DNA of 64,000 nucleotides from Apostichopus japonicus (lineage: Eukaryota > Echinodermata > Holothuroidea > Aspidochirotida > Stichopodidae): contig NC_092578.1 in assembly GCF_037975245.1 (NCBI RefSeq), positions 870,001 to 934,000 of the forward strand. Reading direction: 5' to 3'. The notes beneath the pieces are model-generated. The model had not been told where the DNA came from. It searched no databases and saw only the letters and a list, made by a program, of their open reading frames with translations. Below are positions 51,901 through 63,783 of the stretch, in pieces. A program made the translations under genes and the position numbers. Every line of letters starts with the position of its first letter. The first letter of the stretch is position 1.

Positions 51901-54664
51901 GGTTCATAGACTAAAGAATCCCATTTCAGATCTTGACTTTTGTCCATACGAAGATGTCTTAGGAATTGGCCATAGCAACGGATATTCCAGTTTGTTAGTT
52001 CCAGGTGAGTCTGAGGACATGTAATGAGATGAGTCCCTGCTCTGTCTCTGAAAAAAGATCTGAACAATGATATTATTCAAAGATGATATTCAAATTTACA
52101 AGATGAATATAATTAACTAATAGATAAAAATGATAGAGTATCATTGTAGGATAATGTTCTTCAAAATATTTCCCCAAACTCTATTGCTTGTTTTCTAATG
52201 GCTAACTGACTATTAGCTGTAATGTTCAGTATCAGTTATTTCTATTGGCTAATTGACTATTAGCTGTAATATCCAGTATCGGTTATTTCTATTGGCTAAT
52301 TGACTATTAGCTGTAGTATCGGTTATTTCTATTGGCCAATTGACTATTAGCTGTAATGTCCAGTATGCCACTACCTTTGACTCATCCCTCTGTCTCTCTC
52401 ATATTCCAGGGTCTGGTGAGCCTAATTTTGATGCTCTCGAGGTAAATCCATTCATGACCAAGAAACAGAGGAAAGAAGCGGAAGTTAAATCTCTTCTCGA
52501 AAAGGTAAGATCAAGGTCAATGTGACGTGCACAGTTTCATTTAGTTTCAGGAATCTAAGAGTTATGTGTAACATTGTCCAGATCAGATGAAGACATGATA
52601 TATATGAGGTATTAACACTTATGCAGGCTAGAATCTACAGTCTTTCTCTGTCCTGATAGAGTCTGAAGGACTGCCCAGGAGGAATGGTGTAATGTGTCTT
52701 CTCAATCTCTTCACAAAGAAGATCTCTTTTTGATGAAAAGATGAAAAAAAGATGAAAGAAAGAAAGATAAAAGATGAAAGAAAGATAAAAAGGCGGCAGT
52801 TTTGTTTTGTTTTCTTACATTTTGAACGAAATGCAGGAAGTTTTGCTTGTTTATTAGCAGTTGGGACTAAATGCAGATTTTAACAGACCTGTACTGTAAT
52901 TTAAGGTAGTTTGCTATCATGTCAGATATCTGCTTGGTACTGTCAAGTTCTGTGAATGACCAAATCTGAAAGTAAGTTGGCGTGTCATTTCGATCAAATC
53001 TATGTTCAAATCCATTTTTTTCCTCCTCAGATTCAGCCAGAGCTTATTACTCTTGATCCTAACAAGATTGGAGAGGTTGATCATGTGACCTTCCAGCAAA
53101 GAGAAGAAGATCGAAGAGTACTCTTTGTGAGTTTATTTTATCTGTTATATTTATTTTCATCTTAGTTTCATTCATGTGTTCAATACAGATTGTTGCAACT
53201 CTTTGGTTACGACAAGTATCTGACTTTTAAATTTGAACCAAATAGGAAGAAGAAAGTTATTTAAAGGATCAGTGTAGCCACAAAAATAATTTTGATGTGA
53301 TGTTGATAGTTGTTGTTATTCCATGTAGGTACTGCTGTCAGCCCATATAGAGAAATGACCCTTGAAACACAAGGCTCATCAACTGAAGTGACTGGACTTT
53401 GTAGTCTAACACACACCAGTTGGTCAGCTCCTCAGAAGCAAAACAGCTCAAAAACAAGAAAGAGCAAGACTGATGGCCTCAAATAACATGTTTACTTGAA
53501 ATGATAAATTAATCAAGGACAATGGTAAAAAGAGGTTTAAAAAAATTCAAATCTTTGGGTGTGCTTAGTGACCAACTTTATCTTGGAATTGAACAGATTG
53601 TACTGTCAGTTTAATTTATATCCGGGGGGGGGGGGGAGTGGAGGGGAAGGTGAGAGGGGATGGTTACTACAGATGCATATAGAGTAGACATGAGAGGCAT
53701 CATAATTTATTCAATATAAGGTGGATAAATAATTCTGCTTAGACTGATGATTGAATGGGTTCATATCTCTCGTGTTTACAGGGTGACCTACCTAAACAGA
53801 CGTTCAAACCAAGATTTAGAATGAAAGGAAAGAGCAAATCTGGAAGAAAAGAAAACAGAAAACAGATAATGTTTGAAGCAGACAAGAGGGTAAGTTATAT
53901 TCCAAAATATTTTAATGAGATGCCAGAAAAATATATTCATTAATGACATTATAAATGTTGAGTACTTGAAAAGGTATGTATCTTTGTCAAATAAATATCA
54001 ACATCATTCTCTCATGTTTGGGTCTCAATGGATGCACATGGCATACATCAAACCTACAGCATACTCTAATCCTTGACTGCTTTTAAACCCATGCACCCTC
54101 CCTCCATGGACCCTTCTCCCTCCATGGACCCTTCTCCCTCCATGGACCTTCTCCCTCTGTTACACATATGTGTGTAGTTTAGTAATACTTCTGTACTAAA
54201 CGTTTGCCATGACATTGACCTTTGGATTCAGGGGCGTAAGTGCGACTTCTGTTTTTAGGGGCGACCAATGCTATTCTAGGGGGAGCAGCATAACCTATTA
54301 TCTAAAATATTAAAAGCAAAGTTTTTCTTACAATGTTGTTTTTGATGGGGCAGGGGGCGGGTTGGGGTGACATAGGTTCTGGTACACCTTGGCTTAACCA
54401 CTTTTAGATTACTAACTATGATCTCCAATTGGGAATCAATGCTGTGGGTGTGTGTGTGCGTAATATGTAGTCTGTCTAGCTTAAAACTGAATCCAGAGTG
54501 ATCGTGATTTTGTCTCAATTGGTTCTTGTTAACAGGAAGAAGCAAAGAAATCTGTTGAAGTCAAAGAAGACGAAAAGAGGAGGATGGTGGAGAAAGAGGA
54601 GAAAGATAATCAAGAAACAGAGTTTGTGTCTGCCCTGGATAGATTCAAGAAAGACAAGTCATGA
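45997..54664 (+). CDS. WDR46: WDR46 (BING4 / Utp7) nucleolar WD40 protein (14 coding exons)
   Basis: Scaffold of the small-subunit processome needed for 18S rRNA maturation in the nucleolus. Exons: 45997-46044, 47154-47396, 47848-47963, 48624-48711, 48904-49070, 49571-49721, 50191-50326, 50689-50788, 51277-51430, 51857-52004, 52410-52504, 53031-53126, 53782-53889, 54536-54664; in phase, 592 aa (human about 610). The N-terminus is lysine-rich; [15 protein letters not shown] and [12 protein letters not shown] match the family; WD40 blades run from about 166 to 450 ([63 protein letters not shown]); the BING4 C-terminal segment [15 protein letters not shown] follows; the tail is basic and ends [11 protein letters not shown]. 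The start AACATGGCTGCC at 45997 was chosen because exon 1 then joins exon 2 in frame; a second in-frame ATG at 46015 also has good context. Intron 3 is GC-AG. Confidence 0.96.
46190..46600. other. AGGCCTA-rich first intron segment of WDR46
   Basis: The words TAGGCCTA, TAGGCT, AAGCCT and AGGCTT recur many times in about 400 bp just after WDR46 exon 1. Similar word clusters occur at 16.5-16.9 kb and near 31.0 kb. The function is unknown; this may be a lineage-specific base-composition feature of 5' introns. Confidence 0.5.
47964..48623 (+). other. WDR46: GC-AG intron 3 of WDR46
   Basis: The coding frame requires exon 3 to end after GCAGG at 47963, followed by GCAAGT, and exon 4 to start at 48624 after CAG. 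This joins PEDAG to FLEVGEG, as in other WDR46 proteins. GCAAGT after AG is the usual strong form of the rare GC-AG intron class. The nearest GT (GTCTTAAG, 47969) would break the frame. Confidence 0.85.
52206..52366. repeat. About 47-bp tandem repeat, 3-4 copies, in a WDR46 intron
   Basis: Units carry GGCTAATTGACTATTAGCTG, then TAATGTCCAGTATCGGTTAT and TTCTATT. The third unit has a 13-bp deletion. The array ends about 45 bp before the exon 11 acceptor. Confidence 0.85.
53623..53660. repeat. G homopolymer in a WDR46 intron
   Basis: A run of about a dozen G residues followed by more G/A-rich sequence, in the intron between exons 12 and 13. On the transcribed RNA this would be G-rich and could fold as a G-quadruplex. 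Confidence 0.7.
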
Positions 54665-54669
54665 CAGCT

Positions 54670-54880
54670 ATCAGTCTGTGGGTAGTCACACAGTCTATGG
54701 GCCTGTGGATAGTCACAGAGTCTATGGGCCTGTGGGTAGTCACAGGAGTCTGTGGGTAGTCACACAGTCTATGGGCCTGTGGGTAGTCACGCTGTCTATT
54801 GGCCTGTGGGTAGTCACACAGTCTATGGGCCTGTGGGTAGTCACAGAGTCTGTGGGTAGTCACAGAGTCTGTGGGAAATC
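54670..54880. repeat. Tandem repeat just after the WDR46 stop codon
   Basis: Alternating long (about 27 bp, AGTCTATGGGCCTGTGGGTA plus GTCACAC) and short (about 18-19 bp, AGTCTGTGGGTAGTCACA) units, some eight in total. The first unit starts 6-10 bases beyond the TGA at 54664. It keeps open frames on both strands but has no coding support. Confidence 0.9.
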
Positions 54881-55959
54881 ACTCCTGGTGACCCGCTATG
54901 GAATACCCGTGGCTGGATGTCAAACTCAACCTTACTTTGTTGTGACAAAGTAAAGCTTTGCGGATCCGGTGAAAAACTGCAATTTACATGTTGATGAAAG
55001 TTCAGGAGCAATGGTGACCTTATGTCTATCCGATTTGGCTCCAAGGGGAGAAGCATTCTCAAAGACCTGCGAAAAATGGAAGTCAACTCAGGGGAAGATC
55101 CTCTGACAAATATTTAAATGCATCGATACATCACTTTTCTGGAATGGAACACTTATCTAGCTTACAGCAGTATACTTGACGATTCCAAGGAGTTTGATCA
55201 AACTTATCTGAGTTTTTATGTGATTATTTTGTTTTGTAGGCCTATTTCTCAATCATTTCTTATACCAGACCCTCAAACTTGTGAGCAGTTAACACTAATT
55301 GTTTGGCCATAGAATTAAAATATATCCATAATTTCTTCATGAATTATGTTTTAGGGAAACGGTGAGAAACAAATGGGTAACAGCTTTGGTTGCATGCTGG
55401 ACTACAAGATAACCTTTATAACTTAGGCCTGTATTTATAGCATGTCCTAGCTCAATGCAAAATTGTATAATCTATCTGGATGCTCCTTGGCCTGGTTGAG
55501 GGGGATGCAGTGGTGTATAAGAAGTTGTAGGCTGGTATTTACTGTGGCGGTATTCAAATGAGTCACTTAACCTCTCTATCTTGTAACAAATTCTGTTGTT
55601 TTGTTACTTTGGGAAAATGGATATTTCAAATCCTGACTTGTTTCAACACTGCTGTATTTAGTGGAAAGGAGATGTATTTGACATTATTAACAAATTATAA
55701 ATGAGTTGTGACTTTTGCGTAAGTAACGTACAAGTTAGAGTCAAATCAAGTCCAAAACAACAAAAATACCAAAATCAATGCATTTTTAGCATTAGATATT
55801 TATTAATAATTTTGCAGAAATATACAGAAACAATTTGTCATGATGCACCACTGTTATATAAATATGATTAAACATTATAAACATCTATACCTGGATCTGT
55901 TATCAGCAATTATCCTGTCCTTGATTTGCTTTACAAATATCCAGGCTTTGGGTGATGAC

Positions 55960-56515
55960 CATGTGAAATGTAATCGATTACAAGTACTTCAAATGTTATG
56001 ATAAGGATTGTGATTACAGCTAAAAATCGAAGTAATCGATTATGATTACATGGACATGAAATCGTGATTACACTCATGATTACATTTTAGGATTAAATGA
56101 ATTTTCAGGCTGTTTGAGAAGGGTGCACTTTCTTGCTGATCATTTTAATCAACAATGACGAAAGCTTGGGATTATAATCTCAATTGGCAAGGAATCACAA
56201 TAAGCCCACTGGCTTATTTCTGGTTTAGATATTCTTTTGTTTGGGTTAAATGACACTCTAACATCATAGCTTCTCAAATCAAGACCTCTTGTCCCATGTG
56301 CTTAATGTCATTCAAATCTGCACCTCTATTATTTTAGCAATATTTCATTGATACTTAAGTTATCATCATAAAGTACTCAAGATAACGATTACTTTGCCAA
56401 AGCAATCGAATACGATTTCTTTGCATTTTGATCAAAAGTAATCTGTTATGATTATTTCAAAATATATAATGGATTACGATTATTGATTGTGCTTACGATT
56501 ATTGAAAGATTATTG
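55960..56515. repeat. GATTAC / GTAATC-rich degenerate repeat
   Basis: GATTAC, GTAATC and the palindrome TAATCGATTA recur more than a dozen times in two clusters (55968-56090 and 56385-56510) around a more ordinary centre. This layout resembles subterminal repeats of old DNA transposons, but I could not define inverted ends or a target duplication. Confidence 0.55.
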
Positions 56516-58929
56516 AAAGCTGCAAATATCATTGCTAGAGGTGAAGTATATTGAGGCATGAAGACAGCAGCTGTGTGCTTCTAATGATGATTTCTGAGTG
56601 CTGCAGCAAAATTACTTGAAAAACTGCGGAAGTTCACAAATGGTAAATTGTTCCTAGAAACACCAAGAAGCTACTCTAGTAGAAGCAGTAATCCTGGACA
56701 CAAACTTGTTTTTTTCCTTTTATACATGAGGCAGAAGTATGCCCAACCACCAGCTTTGTCTTATTGAAACAGCAACTACAAAGGCAACTTGGTTCCAATG
56801 TGGAGATATCATGGCTTAAAGCAGCTTTTTTTGTTGATTTTGGTCAATTCCTTAGTGCTATTTTACACTAAAAAGTATCATCAATTGTGGTGATTAAATT
56901 GAGTAAACATCCAAATTTGTTAAATTTTCATGTAGTTCTTAACATTGTTTTTACTATGCTACCATGAAAAGTGTCCAGGCGACAAAATATTGAGACTTAA
57001 ATTTTTGTGTTTTAATTACAGACTCTTTAACCTTCCTTTGGTTGACAGTTCAAGGTAGATTAACTTAGTGTGCCCAATTGCAATCTTATTTTGAATAATG
57101 CTCCATAGATTTGTTAAATTGTCGACCATATTCAAAAAGCTGCCTTAAATAATCATGTCAGTGGCTGCTTTCTTGTCAATGTGCTGTGTTAAGTTTTATT
57201 TGAATTTTCATTTTGATTATGAAATTGTATATCTTAGAAATGGTGATAAAAGCTGGTGATGATAATACTTGACTACTCTTACAGTAAATACCACTTCCAC
57301 CCTATTGTCAAAGTGGATGATGTTTTCTGATAAAGAATAAGAGTAATATTAACTGAAGAATTATGACTTTCAAATTCATATAAATAGAAGATCAAACTAC
57401 AGCAATACAGCCAGTGAAATATCTGCCGAGAAAATACCTGAGAAAATGTATCACATTCCACCAAGACATTGCCAAACTGGGTGAACAAACATAATATTAA
57501 CTTACAACTATACAACCAAATTACTATATGCACGTACAGCATTGCTGGGTAGGTCATTAAAAGAAGGGTTTATCTTTAATTAGCATTCTTGTAATAGCCT
57601 ACCATGGTACCATATTAGGAAATCCAGCCTAAGGTTACAAGGATGTATTACCATAGATTTCACTTTGACAACCAGTCAGTTCCTTTTCCATTTGCATGGT
57701 GTAGTTGATATATATCAACTATTGAAAACAAGACCGGTTCTATGCATTACCTCTTTAATAGAGGTACCAGGATTTATTCATTCCCATAAATTAAAAGTAC
57801 CAATCCACAGAAAAGAAAATGTAAGGTTATATACAGCACTCAACATTGCAGTAGTTTAAACATAGCAGTTTTAGACAAACACCAATAAGATGTTTATAAA
57901 TCATTAAAAATCTGTTAATACAATTGCATTTGAGAACCATCAATCCCTCTACCAAAACAGAGCAAACATGAATTACTTGTAAAACAGGTTAGGTTGAGTC
58001 ATGCCTTAATGAATCACATTCCATTTGATAAATTATGCAAAATATCAAAATAATTAGAGAATTAAAACGAGAACTGTTCAAAATGTGCCTGAGCAACAAA
58101 TGTTAATTCATTAATTACTCACTCATTAAACCTTCATTTGTCGATAAATAAATAGAGATGTCTTAGTTTTGTAGGTTGCAGTCTCACTTTGATACATTCA
58201 TGGTAGGTTTGGTTAAAATTGAAGAAAAAACTCAAACTGGTGAAGAGAGTATTGCCATTCTCTGTTGAACAGGAACCTTTAGCAAAACTATAATTTTTAC
58301 CCTAAAGTTTCTGTTGGTAACAGCACCGATCAAATGGGATTAAAATGTATAATTGTGGAATAAATTTAAAGTACCCAGTTTCTTCACAAGTTGATAGAAA
58401 TGTTATCAATAATTATTGTAGTATGAACCTGTTAAGCGATGCCCACACATACATCTAAACAACATCACTGAGTACAACAAGAAATCAATTCCTTGACAAT
58501 AGCCATTTTGTTTGCACCACCTTTAAACTAACAGCATTTACATCATGCCCCTAAGACACTTAGATCTCAACTCAAAAGGTGTCATAAAATAAAGGTACTA
58601 AAAAGAAGTGTTATTCACAAATATTTAAGATTATAAACATTGATCACTATTTGTTGCTCTTTGTATTGCAGAAGATTTCATGGTATATATACATAAAGAT
58701 GTCAAAATTTAACTGAGTTAATAGCTTAATTTATCTGTACAACCATGCTATTGCAAGCAGATCTAAAACAAGTAAAAGGCATTCATTTGTTGGTTTTATT
58801 GTTGAATAACATCATGTAGAACCTATGTACTCCAGCATCCACAGATTACATATTATACAGCTAAATACCAGTAGTATAGCGTCAAGGTGTACCCTCATAA
58901 CAGAACCAGCAAAGCACCTATATTAATAC

Positions 58930-59205
58930 AATGTTAACAAGAACAACATCAACAGAGTGCCTGTAGTCAACATCAACAGAGTAACTGTTGTCAACATCAA
59001 CAAAAAGCAGCTGTCATACAGTACCACCAGAGAACATCAACAAGACCCTAGGTGTATATCTTAACAGAGTGCCTGTAGTCAATATCAACAGTGTACTTGT
59101 AGTCAACATCAACAAAGAACAGATGTAATACAGTATCACCAGAGAACATTAACAAGACCCTAGGTGTATACAGCATCAACAGTGTACTTGTAGTCAACAT
59201 CTGTA
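58930..59205. repeat. Irregular repeat with CAACATCAACAGAGTG units
   Basis: Units such as GTAGTCAACATCAACAGAGT, ACAGTGTACTTGTAGTCAAC and ACCAGAGAACATCAACAAGA recur in changing order, with a larger duplicated block (CATCAACAAGACCCTAGGTG and a close copy about 110 bp later). It lies 110-385 bp beyond the ANO8 stop, probably in its 3' UTR. Confidence 0.8.
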
Positions 59206-59314
59206 ATACAGCATCAAGATGATTAATTTTTATGCAGCATAATTTAGAACCTCATCCACCACCACCAGCAGCAGTACAGTAATTATACTAAAGCAGATTA
59301 CTTAACAGAACCAG

Positions 59315-62300
59315 TTATTCCTCTTTTGGAGCCTCTGTAGATATGCCAGCCTCTGTGCTTAATTCCTCCACAGGACTGGATGCGATACTCTTGTGGATGT
59401 TATCTCTCGTTTCCTGCTCCATTTTCTGATGATTATAAGAGAAGATCTCATAAATATTCGGTAGGGGTGGGGGAAGACACCATGACATGGTTTCAGTATG
59501 GAACCACCCAGATAGGGTCCAAGGGTAACCTATCCCTCTCCCCCACTCTACCCTCTTACTTTCCAGAGAACAATCGGGCATGAACAGTCACCATGTGATA
59601 ATTAACAAAGGAAAGGAGACCAGAGAGTAAAATGTGGCGAGTAATTAATTTTCTTAATTAATGTTTTACCTTCAAAGCCTGTCTTCTCTTGTATTCTAGC
59701 TTGGCCAGTTCCGTCTGTACCCAGTATGGTGTGTCAGGAATAGCTATGGATATACCTAGTTTAAGAGCCAGGATAATGTGCTAGGAGATAAACCAAGAAA
59801 AGACCAAATGTTTACACCTTAGTGTAGAAAAGTCTATTGATGTTTCAACTAAAACAATTTCAATAAAGAAATTACTGTCATGCTGAGATGGGACGCAACC
59901 AGGCAGGCCTTGAGGAGCAACTAGGCATGACTTGAGGAGCAACTAGGCAGGCGTTGAGGGCAAAGAGAGGCTGAACCAAATCACTCTTAGATAATCTAAG
60001 ATAGTGAGATGTCCACTACATAATAAATGATTTAGAGATGAGTGTAAATACCATCAGATGGCTTTTGTTTCTTTATGTTCCTTTGACCTCTTGACATACT
60101 ATGTAGATAAGATTTATTATTGTAAGTGAATTCTCATCACCCCATCAATACAAAATTTCTGTATTACTCTTTTAACTTATTTTGTGTATATATTACTGAT
60201 TGTGGTATAAAGTGATGCTCCATTTGGCCAATTTATGTGTGTTCCTCTGGTCTATATCTAGATTACTTATTGTGGTGGGTGAACGCTTCCAACGCCATTT
60301 GGGAAATCTGTTTGTTTCACTCTGACCTCTAATGTGTATAGATCATTGTAAAAAAATACTCCCCTACCCTACGCCCAGTTTGGGAAAGCTTAGCACACTC
60401 ACTCGGCTGGTTTAATTACAGTGTCATAATTATTGCATTAACATTATCCTGCTTTGTTACCACAGATAGCATGCCAAACAAACTGTTGTGGAGTAGAATA
60501 TTATATGTACAAGGTGAAAACCTTACAATATAAGCTCACCTCCAACAAAGCAACAATAAGGAAAATACCAACAGCCGTGTACATTGGGAAGACATCCTGA
60601 AGTTGACCTGAGATACCAAGCAACGCACAGTTAACAGACACACCCAGCATACCTATCACCTCCATGGCATACTGTAACAGAAATGAAACTATGACGATAG
60701 GAATCTACACAGGTGAGCAATAATTTACTACTCGTGAGAATAACAGCAGATTCAGTTAGGAATAAGAGGTGTATTGACTTATGAGGGATGCAAGATATAA
60801 AAGTATAGTGAACCACCAAGCTACAGTACTTAACATTTAGAACTAATAAATAAAGAATTGTTTATCAAATATTGTTTATGATTATTGGAATGCATGACAC
60901 TAGATACATCTAGGATAAATACCCTTCCCACCCTCCCCCAATCCCCCATATATTCTAAATGTGGTCCATGAAAGATTGCCTTTGCTCTCAACTTTTCTTC
61001 TGTAACATTGAGTAGTATCAATATTGTAACTTTTTTTTGGAACAAGTACTGTGAATAAATTCAGGTAAAAGACTCCATTTACACTGCCCCAATGCATCCG
61101 ATATAAACACATGTGGTCCTAGAAATTGGTCTGTTCTTCCAAAGGGTGTCTTACGGTTGTTTCTTCTTTTACAAAGCAATTATGTTAAGTTCAGAATGAA
61201 TATTCATAAGTAATTTGCATTCATAACTTCAAGAAATAAGTAAAGTTCTTAAATTTTACAACTATTATATGCCACATATACCTGCCAGGATCCAATATTT
61301 TGTACATGCTGTCCAAATGGCCTCTGTTTGTTTGTGCAAAGCTTGAAGGCGTCACTTCTGATCTCAATGACATTATTTACAAGTGCCCAGAATGCAGCCA
61401 ATGGGAACGCAGAAGAAAATAATGTCACATATCCAAACTGAATGAACATCTCAAGGAAGTCGTTAAAGGTATCCTGAGAAAAGAAAAAAAGACGTCGATC
61501 TTAATCTCATTGCACAATTCATTGATAGAGTGACACATAAACAATAACAGGAGTTTTAGTGTTTAATACCCAATGGGTAGATTAATTAAAAGTACATATC
61601 TGCTTCTTCCCATCCCCCCCCCCGGCTCCCTGCCCAGCCCCTGCCGGCACAGTAAAAATTTGGTCTTGAAATTACTCACTTCATAACGTTCCATCTTGCT
61701 TTCAACCTCAGCCTGGCTGATGGTGTATTTCTTAGACGCACCATCGGCTTCATCTGTTTGTTCATGTGTCCCCTCAGATACACCCTCCGGTGACCCCTCA
61801 GATACACCCTCCCGTGACCCCTCAGTTGACCCCTCTGCCGCACCTTCCTTTTTTCTAGCTTCCTTGACTTCATGTTCTGCGACTTTGAATGCCAGTTTGT
61901 AGACTTTCAATTTTTCTTTGATGTAAGGAATCACAGTCTCTGTGATGTTCCCAATCACGTGTTTGGTGATGAAAAGAGTCGCTATTGTCTGTGAATACAA
62001 GAAATAAATCAGTCAAACATTAGCTGCTGAATCATGAACAGCTAACTGAAATACATTGATGGAGACAAATGGGTTGTGCTGGGGGGGAGGGGGGAGGGTG
62101 TCAACCCTGAATTTGAATTACAAAAGTCTTCTTTTCTTTTTGCTCTCTTTCCCAAATGAGACCTTTGCTAACTTCTCAACTGTAAGCTGAAAATAAGGCA
62201 ATCAAAACTACTAGCAATCTGTACAATTTCTGTACTTTTACTAATTATTTATAGAGTAATGGAGGGGTGTAGTGAGTGGTGGTAGGAGGCAATTCAGTTC

Positions 62301-63783
62301 CCACATGGGTGCGTATGAATATTATCTGATCCAAACATTGCTTACCGCCTTAAGTCTGCCAAAGTCTTGCAGGTAGAAAGCGACATACGTGACAGACATA
62401 AAGTGGTTAATGAACTGGACCTGTGGAGGAACGAGTGTGAAAGAAAAGGGCTCATTGTATAAATGATTTCATGTCTTTACAATTTAACTTCATGCTAACA
62501 CACAAGCTGTTGAATATGCAATAGTCATGCAATGTTTTATTTGTCATGTTAATCAGTTTCCTCTGTCATTTACTATGATAACCGTGGTACTGGTTGCTAA
62601 GGAAACACAAGGCTTTGGTAGTTTCTCATTTACTGTAAAGCATTTACAAAGTTAACTGGTCAATGTGAGTAGGAGGTGGTAGGTGATATTTTATATTATA
62701 TTACAAAAAGAGTGAAACTTACAAATATGAGCTTAGCAATCAGATGATTCTCATAGCTCGATTGCAGTCGATAATTTTCTTTATTGTTCAACCAAACTGC
62801 TATTTTCTTGTAGATGGTTTCACTGATGATTGTAGTTATGGCAAGGATGAACTTTGGTATGTACGCTAACGGTCTAAGAAGAGAAAAAGAAGAAATTGTG
62901 ATTAAAGCTCCATCAGGGCTTAAAAATAATGACATCCATGTCTTCATTATTGGGCTATTAATAGAAGAAAATTCCTGACAAAGGTAGATTCATAATGTCT
63001 CAGATCAACGACCAATTTATCAATCAGTCAAATATCTGAGCAACATAATGATAATCAAACATTCTTTGAGAGTGCCCAACATTCCCTCTCAAAATACGAA
63101 ACTGTAAGTAAGGGTAATAGTGCACTTAAAAGCTTGAGCTTACATAGGATCCTTCATCACATTAACCAGACTCAAGTCACTTAGACAATAGGAAAACAAA
63201 AACATAGAATGTTAAAAAATATATGTGAGCTAAAGCTAGGAAAACAGCCTACAAAACTCCAAACATCTGTACACCCAAACATCACAGACCAGATTCAGAC
63301 TTAGATCAGATATTTTAGACCATGTGTTAATGTCAGACCAAATATCCCAGTCCAAATTCACATTTAGACCAAATCTTTCAGACGAAGTCTCATACCTAGG
63401 GCAGAGATCTCAAAGAGGAAAATAAAAATAAATATAGTCCTCAACATCTTCTTTGCAAACCTACAATTCACATCTTTTTGCTTCTCTGTTATTAGGTAAA
63501 AACCTAAAAAGTTGATTTTTATGGCAATATGTGATATATAAGTAAACATCACTTTAGGTGTACAACAATTAACAACAAAAAACACTCACTTTGGATAAAA
63601 TCCTTCACTGATCTGTTCATTGACCCATTCCTGTAACTCAAAGATCCCAAACGCTATTAGAAAGGTAGTGCACATACAGAGTAAGATGACTGGAACAGTC
63701 ACAAAATACCGGAATAGGTTCCTCTTCCAGGCTGGATAGAAAGGCTCCATCCTACCAGAGACTGGACTTACTTGAGGGATTCC
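59315..63783 (-). CDS. ANO8: Anoctamin-8-like membrane protein, C-terminal part (8 exons)
   Basis: TMEM16-family membrane protein; vertebrate ANO8 is reported as a tether at ER-plasma membrane contacts. Exons on the minus strand: 63783-63590, 62873-62723, 62420-62346, 61988-61680, 61473-61282, 60671-60540, 59780-59670 and 59425-59315, in phase, about 424 aa; the 5' exons are beyond 64000. Hydrophobic segments include [20 protein letters not shown], the [20 protein letters not shown] region, [20 protein letters not shown] and [20 protein letters not shown]. Family motifs are [39 protein letters not shown] and [20 protein letters not shown]. The cytosolic insert before [15 protein letters not shown] marks ANO8 rather than ANO10; here it is short and holds an EGS/EGV tandem repeat. 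The C-terminal tail is only 36 residues in the last exon, far shorter than in vertebrate ANO8. Calcium-binding residues cannot be judged fully because the upstream part is missing. Confidence 0.9.
59888..59960. repeat. About 25-bp tandem repeat, 3 copies, in an ANO8 intron
   Basis: Units of the form GAGGAGCAACTAGGCAGGC plus about six bases repeat three times with few differences, in the intron between the 59670-59780 and 60540-60671 exons. Confidence 0.8.
61752..61832 (-). repeat. ANO8: Coding tandem repeat in the ANO8 cytosolic insert
   Basis: Part of the exon 61988-61680. Units of 12 and 24 bases (GTGACCCCTCAGATACACCC and variants on the plus strand) translate on the minus strand to [19 protein letters not shown]-type repeats. 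The repeat falls in the region that is poorly conserved and highly acidic in vertebrate ANO8, so length variation here is probably tolerated. Confidence 0.85.

Larger units (their letters stand above)
54665..59314. other. 3' flanks between convergent WDR46 and ANO8
   Basis: Non-coding stretch between two stop codons facing each other. It begins with a tandem repeat in the WDR46 3' UTR (54670-54880), includes a GATTAC-rich block (55.96-56.52 kb) and ends with CAACATCAACA repeats near the ANO8 3' end (58.93-59.20 kb). Nothing else recognisable between 56.6 and 58.9 kb. Confidence 0.65.

Noticed and set aside
54230-54375. Possible third hAT-type element starting CAGGGGCGTAAG at 54237
   Set aside because: No matching inverted right end or target duplication found; at most a truncated fragment.
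54498-54953. Plus-strand frame over the WDR46 last exon and downstream repeat (YGPVGSHR repeats)
   Set aside because: It is in a different frame from the conserved WDR46 ending [11 protein letters not shown] and is made mostly by the 3' UTR repeat.
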